A DNA stretch of 57,475 bases from Gammaproteobacteria bacterium (GTDB lineage Bacteria; Pseudomonadota; Gammaproteobacteria; Steroidobacterales; Steroidobacteraceae), in contig JAQGOG010000145.1 of assembly GCA_028293765.1 (NCBI GenBank), forward strand, positions 1-57,475, written 5' to 3'. Below the pieces are notes generated by a model. The model saw only the letters and a program-made list of their open reading frames with translations, was not told the origin of the DNA and did no database searches. How positions within the stretch are numbered: position 1 is the first letter of the stretch; each line of letters starts with the position of its first letter. This document shows positions 1-8,388 of the stretch, piece by piece. The position numbers were made by a program, and so were the translations under genes.

Positions 1-54
1 GATCAGGACGAACACGGTAAGTCCACAGGCCGCGACGCGTGCAAAACGTTTCAT
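1..54 (-). CDS. N-terminus of an exported protein, cut by the window edge
   Basis: Only the first 18 codons are inside the window; they read MKRFARVAACGLTVFVLI. A basic start followed by a hydrophobic stretch is typical of a Sec signal peptide, so the product is probably exported. An AGAGGAG ribosome-binding site lies 7 bases before the ATG at 54; a second in-frame ATG at 60 is too close to that site. The function cannot be told because the mature part is missing. Confidence 0.55.
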   Translation of the reverse strand, partial: MKRFARVAACGLTVFVLI

Positions 55-582
55 GGTCATGCTCCTCTGGCTAACCCAAAGTAGAACGTGTTGCAGAGCT
101 TCAGCAATCGCTGTTCCCGTCGAAATCCCGGAGCACACATGTCTTGCCACGCGCACGATCGAAGGTTTGTCGAGCACACGCAGCGCATAGCCACGAGTAG
201 GTCAGATGGAAGATACGACGCTAACCACCTTGATGGACACGCCGGCACGGCACGGCGGAAAGGCAGGTAAAATTACACAAGTGGTTGTTTATTAAGGGCT
301 TATTACCCCATGCGTTCGGGACTTCGGTGTCGCAGACCGTGAAATCAGGCACTTCAAGCACTTGATTGAGAGAGGCTCGGTACCGCGGGACGATCGCCCG
401 GTCGGCAAACCATTGGACAGGACTCCCGTGAATCGACAATATCACCGGTGGTTGCCGCACGTGCTCATAAACGCCTGTCGTGGACGCCGATTGATCGAAA
501 ATAACAACAAACCCGGCCTGTTCGAACCCGCAAGGTCGCTCACCCGCCCCAGCTATTCCCGGCGGCTGCCCGGCGGCGCCGG
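55..582. other. Intergenic region, no intact gene
   Basis: About 530 bases without a convincing gene. The middle (roughly 265-320 and 495-515) is visibly richer in A and T than the surroundings and could hold the promoter of the immune cassette starting at 583. A minus-strand reading (221-460) contains a PVILSIHG stretch resembling the oxyanion region of S9 peptidases and could be a decayed relic. No convincing sigma70 hexamer pair at the usual spacing was found. Confidence 0.4.
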
Positions 583-1971
583 ATGAGCACGAACGCGACC
601 AGTCAACCGGCAGGGTCCGTGCTCGACGACGACGCGTGGGACGACCTGATCAGCTTCATCGAAGAGCGCCGAGTGATTCCCATCATCGGCCCGGAGCTGC
701 TGATGGTGGACACCGACCAGGGCCCGCGCCTGCTCCACGACTGGCTCGCCGAGAAACTCGCGCGTCGTCTGAACGTCGATGTCACGCAGCTACCGCAGCC
801 CTACACACTGAACGATGTGGTCTGCTGGTTTCTCAGCGCGCGCGGCCGGCGCGAAGAAGCCTACGTTCGCCTGCGCGGCATTCTCAAGGACGCCACGTTC
901 GAGCCACCGCGCGCCCTGCGACGTCTCGCCTCGATTCCCGAGTTCGATCTCTTTGTGTCGACTACGTTCGATCCATTGCTGGAGTCGGCCATCAACCTGG
1001 AGCGCTTCGGTGGATCGCCCTCGACCGAGGTGCTGTCATACGCGCCCAATCGCGTAGCCGATCTGCCGACCGAGCGCGACCGCCTGGTGCGCCCGGTGGT
1101 CTATCACCTTTTCGGGCGCCTCTCCTCCTCGCCCACGTACGTGATCTCGGACGAAGACCTGCTGGAGTTCATCTGCGCGCTGCAGAGCGAGCACCTGGCG
1201 CCCGAGAAGCTCTTCCATGAGCTAGAACACAACCACCTGCTTTTCATCGGCAGCAACTTCAGCAACTGGCTCGCTCGCCTGTTCCTGCGCATGGCCAAGC
1301 GCCAGCGCCTGTCGGATCCGCGGGACGTCGGCGAGATCATGGCCGATGATCATACGAGCGAGGACCATCGACTCGTCTCGTTCCTGCAGCAGGTCAGCGT
1401 GCGCACACGCATCTACACCGGCGCCGAGCGGTTCGTGGACGAGCTGTATGAGCGCCTCGCCGCGCGCCGCAAACCCGCCGTTTCGAGCGAACGCAGCGCC
1501 GGCCCAACGCGTTTCCTGCCTCCCTCGCGAGAGATGCCCGACAACGCCGTGTTCATCAGCTATGCCCGCGAAGATCTGCCTGCCGTGCAGGAGATCAAGG
1601 CCGGCCTCGAGGCCGCGGGCATCACCACATGGTTCGACATGGACCGGCTCGAAGGCGGAGATGACTACGACCGCAAGATTCAGCGCAATATCGCCCGCTG
1701 CTCTTATTTCATTCCGGTGGTCTCAGGGACGACCCAGCGCCGGCAAGAAGCGTATTTTCGCCGCGAATGGAGCTACGCAATCGATCGGGCGCGCAACATG
1801 GCCGACGGCGCACTGTTCATCCTGCCGGTCACCATCGATGCGACCCGCCCCGCCGAAGCCTTGGTCCCGGACCGATTCAAAGCGCTGCATTTCACGCAAC
1901 TGCCCGGCGGCAACGTGCCGAACGAGTTTGGGCAGCGGCTGAGCGACTTCATGCGAGCCCGCCAGTCATGA
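583..1971 (+). CDS. SIR2-like/TIR two-domain protein, putative NAD+-acting immune effector
   Basis: 462 residues. Residues about 15-285 look like a divergent SIR2-like Rossmann domain: IIGPELL (34-40) where the GAGxS loop would be, STTFD (126-130), YHLFG (174-178), and LLFIGSNFSNWLARLF from 219. Residues about 320-450 are a TIR domain: FISYARED from 324, TTWFDMDRLEGG, and YFRREWSYAI with Glu395 in the position of the catalytic Glu of TIR NADases. SIR2 and TIR domains in immune systems deplete NAD+. Here the usual SIR2 Asn and His appear replaced (Thr128, Phe177), so activity is expected from TIR and the SIR2 part may be a sensor. The stop overlaps the next start (ATGA), giving translational coupling to the NTPase. 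The start ATG has only a weak ribosome-binding site. Confidence 0.85.
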   Translation: MSTNATSQPAGSVLDDDAWDDLISFIEERRVIPIIGPELLMVDTDQGPRLLHDWLAEKLARRLNVDVTQLPQPYTLNDVVCWFLSARGRREEAYVRLRGILKDATFEPPRALRRLASIPEFDLFVSTTFDPLLESAINLERFGGSPSTEVLSYAPNRVADLPTERDRLVRPVVYHLFGRLSSSPTYVISDEDLLEFICALQSEHLAPEKLFHELEHNHLLFIGSNFSNWLARLFLRMAKRQRLSDPRDVGEIMADDHTSEDHRLVSFLQQVSVRTRIYTGAERFVDELYERLAARRKPAVSSERSAGPTRFLPPSREMPDNAVFISYAREDLPAVQEIKAGLEAAGITTWFDMDRLEGGDDYDRKIQRNIARCSYFIPVVSGTTQRRQEAYFRREWSYAIDRARNMADGALFILPVTIDATRPAEALVPDRFKALHFTQLPGGNVPNEFGQRLSDFMRARQS

Positions 1972-4900
1972 ATGCAGAACCCGCCAGCAGTGTTGCGCCC
2001 GACGACGCCGCTGTGCCCGTCGATGATCGCCGTCCGTGGCTCGGGCTCGCCTCGTTCACGGAGGAGACACGCTCCTATTTTTACGGGCGCGAAGAGGAGG
2101 TAGCGGAGCTGGCGCGCCGTGTGCAGCGCAAGCTGCTGACCGTGCTGTTCGGTCAGTCCGGGCTCGGGAAGACCTCCATCCTTCGAGCGGGACTGGTGCC
2201 GCGGCTTCGCGGCCAGGGTTACTGCCCGGTGTACGTCCGCGTCGACTACGCCCGCGAAACTCCGGAACCTGCCGAGCAGATCAAGCAAGCCATTGCGCGC
2301 ACCGCTCGCAGATCCGGCGAGTGGACGCAGGCAGGCGTCGCTTCCGAAGGGGAATCCCTCTGGGAGTTCCTACATCATCGCGACGACCTGTTGCTGGATG
2401 AATCCGGCAGCACGCTCATTCCGCTCCTGATCTTCGATCAGTTCGAAGAAATCTTCACGCTCGCCCAGGCGGATGAGTTTGGGCGCGCCCGCGCCGCGCG
2501 CTTCGTCGCGGATCTTGCTGACCTGGTCGAGAATCGCCCGCCCCGCTCGCTCGAAGCCCGGCTCGAAGCCGACGATTCCACCGCCGAGCGGTTCGACTTC
2601 GCGCGCAGCGACTATCGCGTCCTCATCGCCCTGCGCGAGGACTATCTGGCACCGCTCGAGGGCTTGAAGTCGGTGATGCCGAGCGTCACGCAGAATCGCC
2701 TGCGGCTCGCGCCGATGACGGGGACGCAGGGCCTGGCAGCCGTCCTGCGCCCCGGAAAGAATCTCGTGTCGGAGGAAGTTGCAGAGGCCATCGTGCGCTT
2801 CGTCGCCGGCGGCTCGGAGCTGGCGAATGCGGAAGTGGAGCCCTCGCTCCTCAGTCTGATCTGCCGCGAACTGAACGACACGCGCATCGAGCAGGGGCGC
2901 AAGGAGATCTCGCTCGATCTGCTCGCCGGCTCGCACGCGAGCATCCTCAGCAATTTCTACGAACGCGCGCTCGCTGATCAGCCGGCAGAGGTGCGCCGGA
3001 TCATCGAAGACGAACTGCTCACTGACTCAGGGTTTCGCGAGAACATCGCCGAGGAGCGACTGAAGCGCAGCTTCGCTACCGCCGGCGCGACACCCGACAC
3101 GCTGGCAGTGCTGGTCAACAGGCGTCTACTGCGCATCGAAGAGCGTCTCGACGTCCGACGAGTCGAGCTCACGCATGACGTGCTGTGCGGCGTGGTGAAG
3201 AGCAGTCGCGATCTCCGACATGAGCGCGAAGCGCGGGAAGCCACCGAGCGGCTGCTTACTGAACAACGTGAACGAGAAATCGCCGCGCGCCGTGCTCTGG
3301 TACGCGCGCGCCGGATTGCCAGCGCTTGCATCGTGCTTGCGATCGGCGCCATCGTCGCAGCGATGTTTGCCTACTGGAGCACGCAACGGGCGCAGCGCGC
3401 TGAGCGGATGGCCCAGCAGTCACGTGTGCAGGCTGAGCAGTTGCTGGGCTATCTTACGGATGACTTCGCGCGCGAGCTGGAAAGTTCCGGGCGACTGGAC
3501 GTCGTGGCGAATCTCGCCAAACGCGAGGTCGATTACTTTCATGCGCTGCCAGTGGAGCTCAAAGGTCCGTCGACGGTACGTGCGGGTGCAATCGCTTTGC
3601 TGCAGTTCGCGAAAGCATCGCGCAGGCTCGGCAATCTCGACGGCGCCACGGCGGCCGTTTCCGAAGCCGAGAGACTGCTCGAGCAACTCCGGCACGATGG
3701 GGATGTCTCGGCTGCGACCACCGTTGCGCTGGCGCGCGCCCTCAGCACTAAGGGGCGTATTCTGGGCAATCGGCAAGACGCCGCAGCGGTGCCTACATCG
3801 CAGCGTGCCGCCGACCTGCTGAGTCCTCTCGCCCGGGACCCCAATGCCTCGGTCGCCGTGCGCGAGGCGGAGGTCGAGATCCTGGTTCAGCTCGGCTACC
3901 AACAGCAAGGCGACTTCGCGCTGGGAGAGAAACCAATCATCACCCTCCAGCGGGCGATGAAAGTCGCGGCACAACTCGGCGCACGCGATCTCACCAACAT
4001 CTACATGACGGATAAGTACACCGAGGCCGGTGGGTGGCTCGTCACCACGCTGATTACCCTGGGCCGCTCCGACGAAGCCCGGCGAGCCGGCGCCGACGCT
4101 GGCGCGCTGGCGGATAAGGTGCTGACGCTGCGTCCCGGCGATCTCACGGCCCTCTATGCTCAGGGGCTCATCCAGTCCGCGCTCTCGGGGCTCGCGCTGG
4201 ACGAGCTGCGACCAAACGAAGCGCTGACTCTGGGTCTGCGTGCCGAGGCCGTCCAGTCGACGCTGGTCACGCTCGATCCCAGCAACACCATCTCGCTGAA
4301 CAACCTGGCCGCGGACCGATGGAACCTCGCCGACGTAGCCTGGTCGTTGGGACGGACACAGGAATCATTGCAGCACCTCGAAGCGGCAATCGTGGACGCT
4401 CAGAGCGCCAGCAAAGGCGGACCGAGCCTGCTGCTCGGCCTGCTTCGAGGGATGACGGAGCTGGCGCGGCGACAAGCCGAGCTGGGCAACTTCGCTGCAG
4501 CCGAGAAGATTGGCAGCAACATTGGACGATACGCCGCCGACTTGCACAGAAGCGAACCGAAGAACAGTGCGTTGCCCTTTTTCGCGGAGTACCTGAAAGG
4601 GATCACTGACGCGACTACCGCCCTGTACCGCGGCGATGCGCAGGCCGCGCTGCGTATCTGCGGAGAGTTTATCCCACGCATGCGCGCACTCGTCCCGCGA
4701 AGCGGCCTGGATAAACTCTGGAAAAATGCATCCGCGTATTACCTGAACGACGTCAAAGCCCGGGCGGAGCTCATGCTCGGCGACTACGCCGCCAGCGAGC
4801 AGAGCTCCCGGGAAGCGCTCGAGGCGCGCAAGCATTGGCCCGTGAGCGCTACCATTGATAAAAGCGACCAGGCCGGTCAATCGACTAGGATCGCACTCGC

Positions 4901-5189
4901 CCTCGTTGCCCAGAAACGCGGCGCTGAGGCACGGCAGATCATCGAGCCCGTAGTAAAGTTTCGTCGGGACTACGCCGCGCGTAATCACGGCGATCAGGAC
5001 ATGCAACTCGGACTGGCGAGCGCGCTGTACGTGCAGGCATTGCTCGATACGAAGCGTCGCGCGGCACTGTTGAAGGAGGCGGCATCACTGCTCGACGCGG
5101 TCACGGTCGAGTTCAAAACGACGCATACTGTGCGAGAGTGGCGGGATCGCGTGCGGGAAACGGTGCGCGCGCCTGCTGCACAGCTTTGA
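1968..5189 (+). CDS. nSTAND1-type P-loop NTPase with TPR-like C-terminal region
   Basis: 1073 residues from the ATG that overlaps the preceding stop; a longer reading inside the TIR gene is ignored. Order: leader with PWLGLASF and FYGREEEV (the usual nSTAND1 entry motif), Walker A GQSGLGKTS (62-70), Walker B LLIFDQFEE (153-161), a winged-helix part ending in THDVLC, a charged coiled coil (about 415-448), one transmembrane segment (450-470), then about 600 residues of helical, Ala/Leu-rich repeats resembling TPRs. STAND NTPases are switches that recognise a trigger through their repeats and activate a partner effector. Coupling to the TIR gene suggests it controls that protein. A transmembrane helix between ATPase and repeats is notable, since it could place the repeats outside the cytoplasm. 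The trigger is unknown. Confidence 0.85.
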   Translation: MNAEPASSVAPDDAAVPVDDRRPWLGLASFTEETRSYFYGREEEVAELARRVQRKLLTVLFGQSGLGKTSILRAGLVPRLRGQGYCPVYVRVDYARETPEPAEQIKQAIARTARRSGEWTQAGVASEGESLWEFLHHRDDLLLDESGSTLIPLLIFDQFEEIFTLAQADEFGRARAARFVADLADLVENRPPRSLEARLEADDSTAERFDFARSDYRVLIALREDYLAPLEGLKSVMPSVTQNRLRLAPMTGTQGLAAVLRPGKNLVSEEVAEAIVRFVAGGSELANAEVEPSLLSLICRELNDTRIEQGRKEISLDLLAGSHASILSNFYERALADQPAEVRRIIEDELLTDSGFRENIAEERLKRSFATAGATPDTLAVLVNRRLLRIEERLDVRRVELTHDVLCGVVKSSRDLRHEREAREATERLLTEQREREIAARRALVRARRIASACIVLAIGAIVAAMFAYWSTQRAQRAERMAQQSRVQAEQLLGYLTDDFARELESSGRLDVVANLAKREVDYFHALPVELKGPSTVRAGAIALLQFAKASRRLGNLDGATAAVSEAERLLEQLRHDGDVSAATTVALARALSTKGRILGNRQDAAAVPTSQRAADLLSPLARDPNASVAVREAEVEILVQLGYQQQGDFALGEKPIITLQRAMKVAAQLGARDLTNIYMTDKYTEAGGWLVTTLITLGRSDEARRAGADAGALADKVLTLRPGDLTALYAQGLIQSALSGLALDELRPNEALTLGLRAEAVQSTLVTLDPSNTISLNNLAADRWNLADVAWSLGRTQESLQHLEAAIVDAQSASKGGPSLLLGLLRGMTELARRQAELGNFAAAEKIGSNIGRYAADLHRSEPKNSALPFFAEYLKGITDATTALYRGDAQAALRICGEFIPRMRALVPRSGLDKLWKNASAYYLNDVKARAELMLGDYAASEQSSREALEARKHWPVSATIDKSDQAGQSTRIALALVAQKRGAEARQIIEPVVKFRRDYAARNHGDQDMQLGLASALYVQALLDTKRRAALLKEAASLLDAVTVEFKTTHTVREWRDRVRETVRAPAAQL

Positions 5190-5226
5190 GAGCAAACCCA
5201 GAGCCGCCGGCCACAAGGGGCATGAG

Positions 5227-5697
5227 TTGAGTCCCACTGCCGCGCCGTTGTTTCGATCGAGCAGACAGCCCGGATACTCGAGCGGGATCAGCAGCGACCC
5301 GCGGCGCGTCGTCGCGCGCAAGTTCGAACGCGAAGTGCAGGTTCGCTTCACGACCGAGGCATGCACGGTGCAGTCACTCGAAGGCCTCGTGCAGGCAAGG
5401 CCCGGCGATGCCATTCTCACGGGCGCCGGCGGCGAACACTGGCGCGTGTCGAAGGCACGGTTTCCCGAGAAGTACCGCCCGGTGCCACCCACGCGAGCAG
5501 GTGAGGATGGGCGGTATGTCAGCCTCCGCACCCGCGTTCTAGCTCTGCAGTTACGTGAAGCGTTCGAAGTCCTGCTGGCCGACGGCCAGTCGAGACTGAA
5601 CGGGCAAGTCGGCGACTGGCTGGTCGACTACGGAGACGGCAGCCTCGGAATCGTTTCGCACGCCATCTTCCCCACGACGTACGAGATTCTCGGCTGA
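5227..5697 (+). CDS. Small protein with two PGDYG-like repeats
   Basis: 156 residues. TTG start chosen because AAGGGG lies 6 bases upstream, whereas the overlapping ATG at 5222 meets a stop after two codons. Two segments share the same pattern at an offset of exactly 69 residues: PGD(59-61)...FP(79-80)..Y83 and VGDWLVDYGDG (128-138)...FP(148-149)..Y152. The second matches the PGDYG family signature closely. No signal peptide or membrane helix is seen, so it is probably cytoplasmic. It lies 37 bases after the NTPase and 7 bases before the membrane protein, so it belongs to the same transcript. The biochemical role of PGDYG proteins is not known to me; in this setting an adaptor or ligand-binding role is a guess. 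Confidence 0.7.
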   Translation: MSPTAAPLFRSSRQPGYSSGISSDPRRVVARKFEREVQVRFTTEACTVQSLEGLVQARPGDAILTGAGGEHWRVSKARFPEKYRPVPPTRAGEDGRYVSLRTRVLALQLREAFEVLLADGQSRLNGQVGDWLVDYGDGSLGIVSHAIFPTTYEILG

Positions 5698-5704
5698 CGC
5701 GCGC

Positions 5705-6742
5705 ATGCCGCTGCATCAGATCATTCAGCGACTGCTGCTCATCGGCGCCCACCTCGAAACGCCGGTTGCTCCGCCCGTGCCCGCTCCTCCGCAACGGCTG
5801 CAGCCGCTCATCGATTCGCTGGCGAACGCCCACCGCGAGTTCGATGAGCGCGCCATACGCTACGGGCATCGCTATCGCAGTGGGTTCTGGGCCATCTATC
5901 TGTTGAGCGCCATCGCCGTGCTGTGCGCGATGATGCCGCTGGCGCTCGGATGGGACAGCATGAACAACTTCATGCATCCCTTCGCGGCTGCCTGGGTCAT
6001 CGCCGAAGTGGCCGTCATCGCCGCCGTGGGCATCATCTACTGGCAGGGCCACCGGCGCGACTGGCAAGGCGAGTGGCTGCGCGCACGGACGGTTGCCGAA
6101 CTCACTTTCTATCTGCCACTGATCGCGCCGCTCGTCGACCGCTCGAAACAACAGGACGAATCCAACTGGTACTTGCGTGTACTGAATCCGGGTCCGCATC
6201 TGCGCGCATCGCGGGATATCGCACAGTTGTGCCGCATCACAGAGCCGCGAGCCCGCGAGCTGCTCGCCGATGCGTGGTCCGACCCCGACTTCGTTTCGAC
6301 ATATGTCGAATGGTCGATTGGCGTTCTGCAGTCGCAAAGGGCGTACCACGCGCGTGTCGCAATGCGATCACACGCGCTCCAGCATCGGATTCATCGCGTG
6401 ACGGCCTGCCTGTTTGCCCTGACCGCGTTCGGCGCCCTGGCGCACTTGGTGATTCATTCGCGCTGGCTGTCGCTCCTGACGACAGTCTTTCCCGCCCTCG
6501 CCGCCTCATTGCATGGCGCGCTCGCGCAATCGGAGGCCTATCGAATGCACGCCGCCTCCGAGCGCGTCGCGCTCGAGCTGCAAGGCGTGATCGATGAGAT
6601 ACGCCGCTCACGGGTTATCGAGCTGCACGTCCGGAGCGCCGAGCCGCTCCAGCATGCAATTCGGGCTGCCATCACGCTCATTCTGGATGAGCATCAAGAT
6701 TGGCACATGTTGGTACGCCCGCATCACTTGCCGCTGGGCTAG
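5705..6742 (+). CDS. SLATT-like four-helix membrane protein, putative membrane effector
   Basis: 345 residues with two pairs of membrane helices: 60-82 and 93-113, then 231-250 and 254-273. Each pair is preceded by a helical, Arg-rich segment. The first is followed by GEWLRARTVAEL, the second by SEAYRMHAASERVALEL, both resembling the AE-L segment after the helices of SLATT/DUF4231 proteins. SLATT proteins are predicted pore-forming effectors in nucleotide-dependent conflict systems. Last gene of the cassette, 7 bases after the PGDYG-like gene. Inference: a membrane-perturbing or membrane-anchoring arm of the system. Family assignment is from pattern only; another helical membrane family is possible. 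Confidence 0.65.
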   Translation: MPLHQIIQRLLLIGAHLETPVAPPVPAPPQRLQPLIDSLANAHREFDERAIRYGHRYRSGFWAIYLLSAIAVLCAMMPLALGWDSMNNFMHPFAAAWVIAEVAVIAAVGIIYWQGHRRDWQGEWLRARTVAELTFYLPLIAPLVDRSKQQDESNWYLRVLNPGPHLRASRDIAQLCRITEPRARELLADAWSDPDFVSTYVEWSIGVLQSQRAYHARVAMRSHALQHRIHRVTACLFALTAFGALAHLVIHSRWLSLLTTVFPALAASLHGALAQSEAYRMHAASERVALELQGVIDEIRRSRVIELHVRSAEPLQHAIRAAITLILDEHQDWHMLVRPHHLPLG

Positions 6743-6854
6743 TGTTGCCCTCGCACGCGCCGTCAGAGAGCAACGACATGCCGCGACGACTATTGCCGAG
6801 CCCAGGGCGTCCCTCGATGGAGACGACGGCTCGCACCTGTTCCGAACGAGCTAC

Positions 6855-7331
6855 TTATGCGTGCAACGGGTTCGCGGCGTCCTGCAATGCCTTGATGTCA
6901 ACTTTCTTCATCTGCATCATTGCACCCATGACCCGCTGCGCGGCGTCTTTCGTCATCAACTCAGCGAGGCCAGCGTAGTTGATCTGCCAGGACAGGCCAA
7001 ACCTGTCCTTGAGCCAGCCACAGACATTGTAAGAGCCACCCGCGCCCAGGGCGTCCCAGAGTCGGTCGATATCCGACTGTTCCGTGCAATTGACGAAGAG
7101 GGAGAAGGCTTCACTGAGCTTGTGGTGGGGACCGCCATTCAGAGCGGACATCCGCCGCCCCTGCAGCTCGAAGGCAACTACCATCGCCGAGCCCTTCGGG
7201 CCCGGGCCCGCATCACCGCAACGTGAGACGTGGGTAATGCGGGAATCGTCGAACAGCGAGACGTAGAAGTTGGCGGCTTCCTCGGCACGACTTTCAAACC
7301 AGAGGAACGGTGAGATGCTCTTGACGGCCAT
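6855..7331 (-). CDS. VOC-superfamily protein, PhnB-like
   Basis: 158 residues. The pattern ISPFLWFESRAEEAANFYVS followed by a C-terminal WQINYAGLAELMTKD is typical of PhnB-like members of the vicinal oxygen chelate (glyoxalase/dioxygenase) fold, many once labelled 3-demethylubiquinone methyltransferase-like. Substrate unknown. It is the last gene of a minus-strand set (ArsR, SRPBCC, VOC, VOC) and lies 120 bases after its VOC neighbour. It converges on the immune cassette, with about 110 bases between their ends. Confidence 0.85.
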   Translation of the reverse strand: MAVKSISPFLWFESRAEEAANFYVSLFDDSRITHVSRCGDAGPGPKGSAMVVAFELQGRRMSALNGGPHHKLSEAFSLFVNCTEQSDIDRLWDALGAGGSYNVCGWLKDRFGLSWQINYAGLAELMTKDAAQRVMGAMMQMKKVDIKALQDAANPLHA

Positions 7332-7451
7332 GGGTGGGCTCCTGTTGAAGGGGAAGCGCGTCGTGGCGAGGCACTTCAGGTTTCTAACACTGGGCGCGTC
7401 AGCGCGCGGCCGGCGTAAGTCGTGACACCACGCTTGGACATTTTCCCACCT

Positions 7452-7862
7452 TCAGCGCTTAACCTGATTCATGGCCCAGGTCACCCCGAACGGATCCTTG
7501 AGTTGCCCGTAGCGGTCACCCCAGAACATGTCCGCCGGCGGCATGATGGCCTTGGCGCCAGCGTCGACGGCGCGCTGGTAATCGGCATCGATGTTCTGCG
7601 TGAGTATCACGATAGAGAAGCCCTGCGGCTCGACCTTTGGATGACCATGCTCGGGATAGAAGTCGCTGAGCATGACTGAACTCCCGTTGATGTAGACATG
7701 GGCGTGCATGGTGCGGCCCTTCTCATCGGGCGGGTGCATGGCAGCCAGCTCGGCACCAAATGCTCTCTTGTAGAACTCGAGCGCCTTCAGGACACCATCG
7801 ACGCTCAGGTAGGGCACTACACCGCCCTTGACCGGGGCAGCAGCAGGTTGGGTGTCAGTCAT
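7452..7862 (-). CDS. VOC-superfamily protein (glyoxalase/bleomycin-resistance fold)
   Basis: 136 residues. VVPYLSVDGVLKALEFYKRA at the start and the ending MFWGDRYGQLKDPFGVTWAM are hallmarks of PhnB-type VOC proteins. The second half repeats the first, as expected for paired beta-alpha-beta-beta-beta modules. Such proteins bind small substrates, sometimes with a metal; the substrate cannot be told here. It starts 10 bases after the SRPBCC gene, so they are almost certainly co-transcribed under the ArsR regulator. Confidence 0.88.
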   Translation of the reverse strand: MTDTQPAAAPVKGGVVPYLSVDGVLKALEFYKRAFGAELAAMHPPDEKGRTMHAHVYINGSSVMLSDFYPEHGHPKVEPQGFSIVILTQNIDADYQRAVDAGAKAIMPPADMFWGDRYGQLKDPFGVTWAMNQVKR

Positions 7863-7872
7863 GTTTACTCCT

Positions 7873-8388
7873 TCAATATCCGTCTTGTTGCCGCAGTAGC
7901 TGATCGAGACGTTCGAACGTGCTCTCCCAGCCTTGCGAGTGGCCAGTGGCGCTCTCTCGGGAGACGAGGCCGGTTTGCGAGAATCGCATCAGCGTGCCCC
8001 CCTCAGCCGGGGGCTCCAAAATGACCGTGACGCGCGTTTCCACGCCCGGACCGTCCTCATGACTCGAGCCCTCCCATGCGAAGGTGAACTCCAGCCGCTC
8101 CGGCGGCTCGAGAATGAGATAACGGCCAGACTGCCAGAGCACTCGAGCGTCGTTCCTGGAGCGCAGGCACGCGCGCCAGGCCCCGCCGACGCGTACATCC
8201 GCTGTTACTTCAACGGCCGGCCAGTCGGAAGGCCCAAGCCACCGCACAAACACATCCGGCTGTGTCCAGGCAAGCCATACTCGTTCACGCGCAGCGGAAA
8301 ATTTGCGGGTGATCTGCAACAAGTCCGAGCCGACTCTTGTCGCGGAGGGCGAGCCGCCACATGCGCTGCTGTCAGCAGCATCAACCAT
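7873..8388 (-). CDS. SRPBCC/AHSA1-family ligand-binding protein
   Basis: 171 residues from the ATG at 8388, which overlaps the ArsR stop by 8 bases and so suggests translational coupling; an upstream in-frame ATG at 8472 lies inside the ArsR gene. ITRKFSAARERVWLAWTQPD, VGGAWRACLRS and the ending GWESTFERLDQLL fit the activator-of-Hsp90 homology 1-like branch of the START/Bet v1 fold. These proteins form a hydrophobic ligand pocket and very often follow an ArsR gene. Ligand unknown. Confidence 0.85.
   Translation of the reverse strand: MVDAADSSACGGSPSATRVGSDLLQITRKFSAARERVWLAWTQPDVFVRWLGPSDWPAVEVTADVRVGGAWRACLRSRNDARVLWQSGRYLILEPPERLEFTFAWEGSSHEDGPGVETRVTVILEPPAEGGTLMRFSQTGLVSRESATGHSQGWESTFERLDQLLRQQDGY

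Noticed and set aside
1767..1967. 67-codon N-terminal extension of the nSTAND NTPase
   Set aside because: Overlaps the TIR coding region in another frame; the ATG overlapping the TIR stop gives the family-like start.
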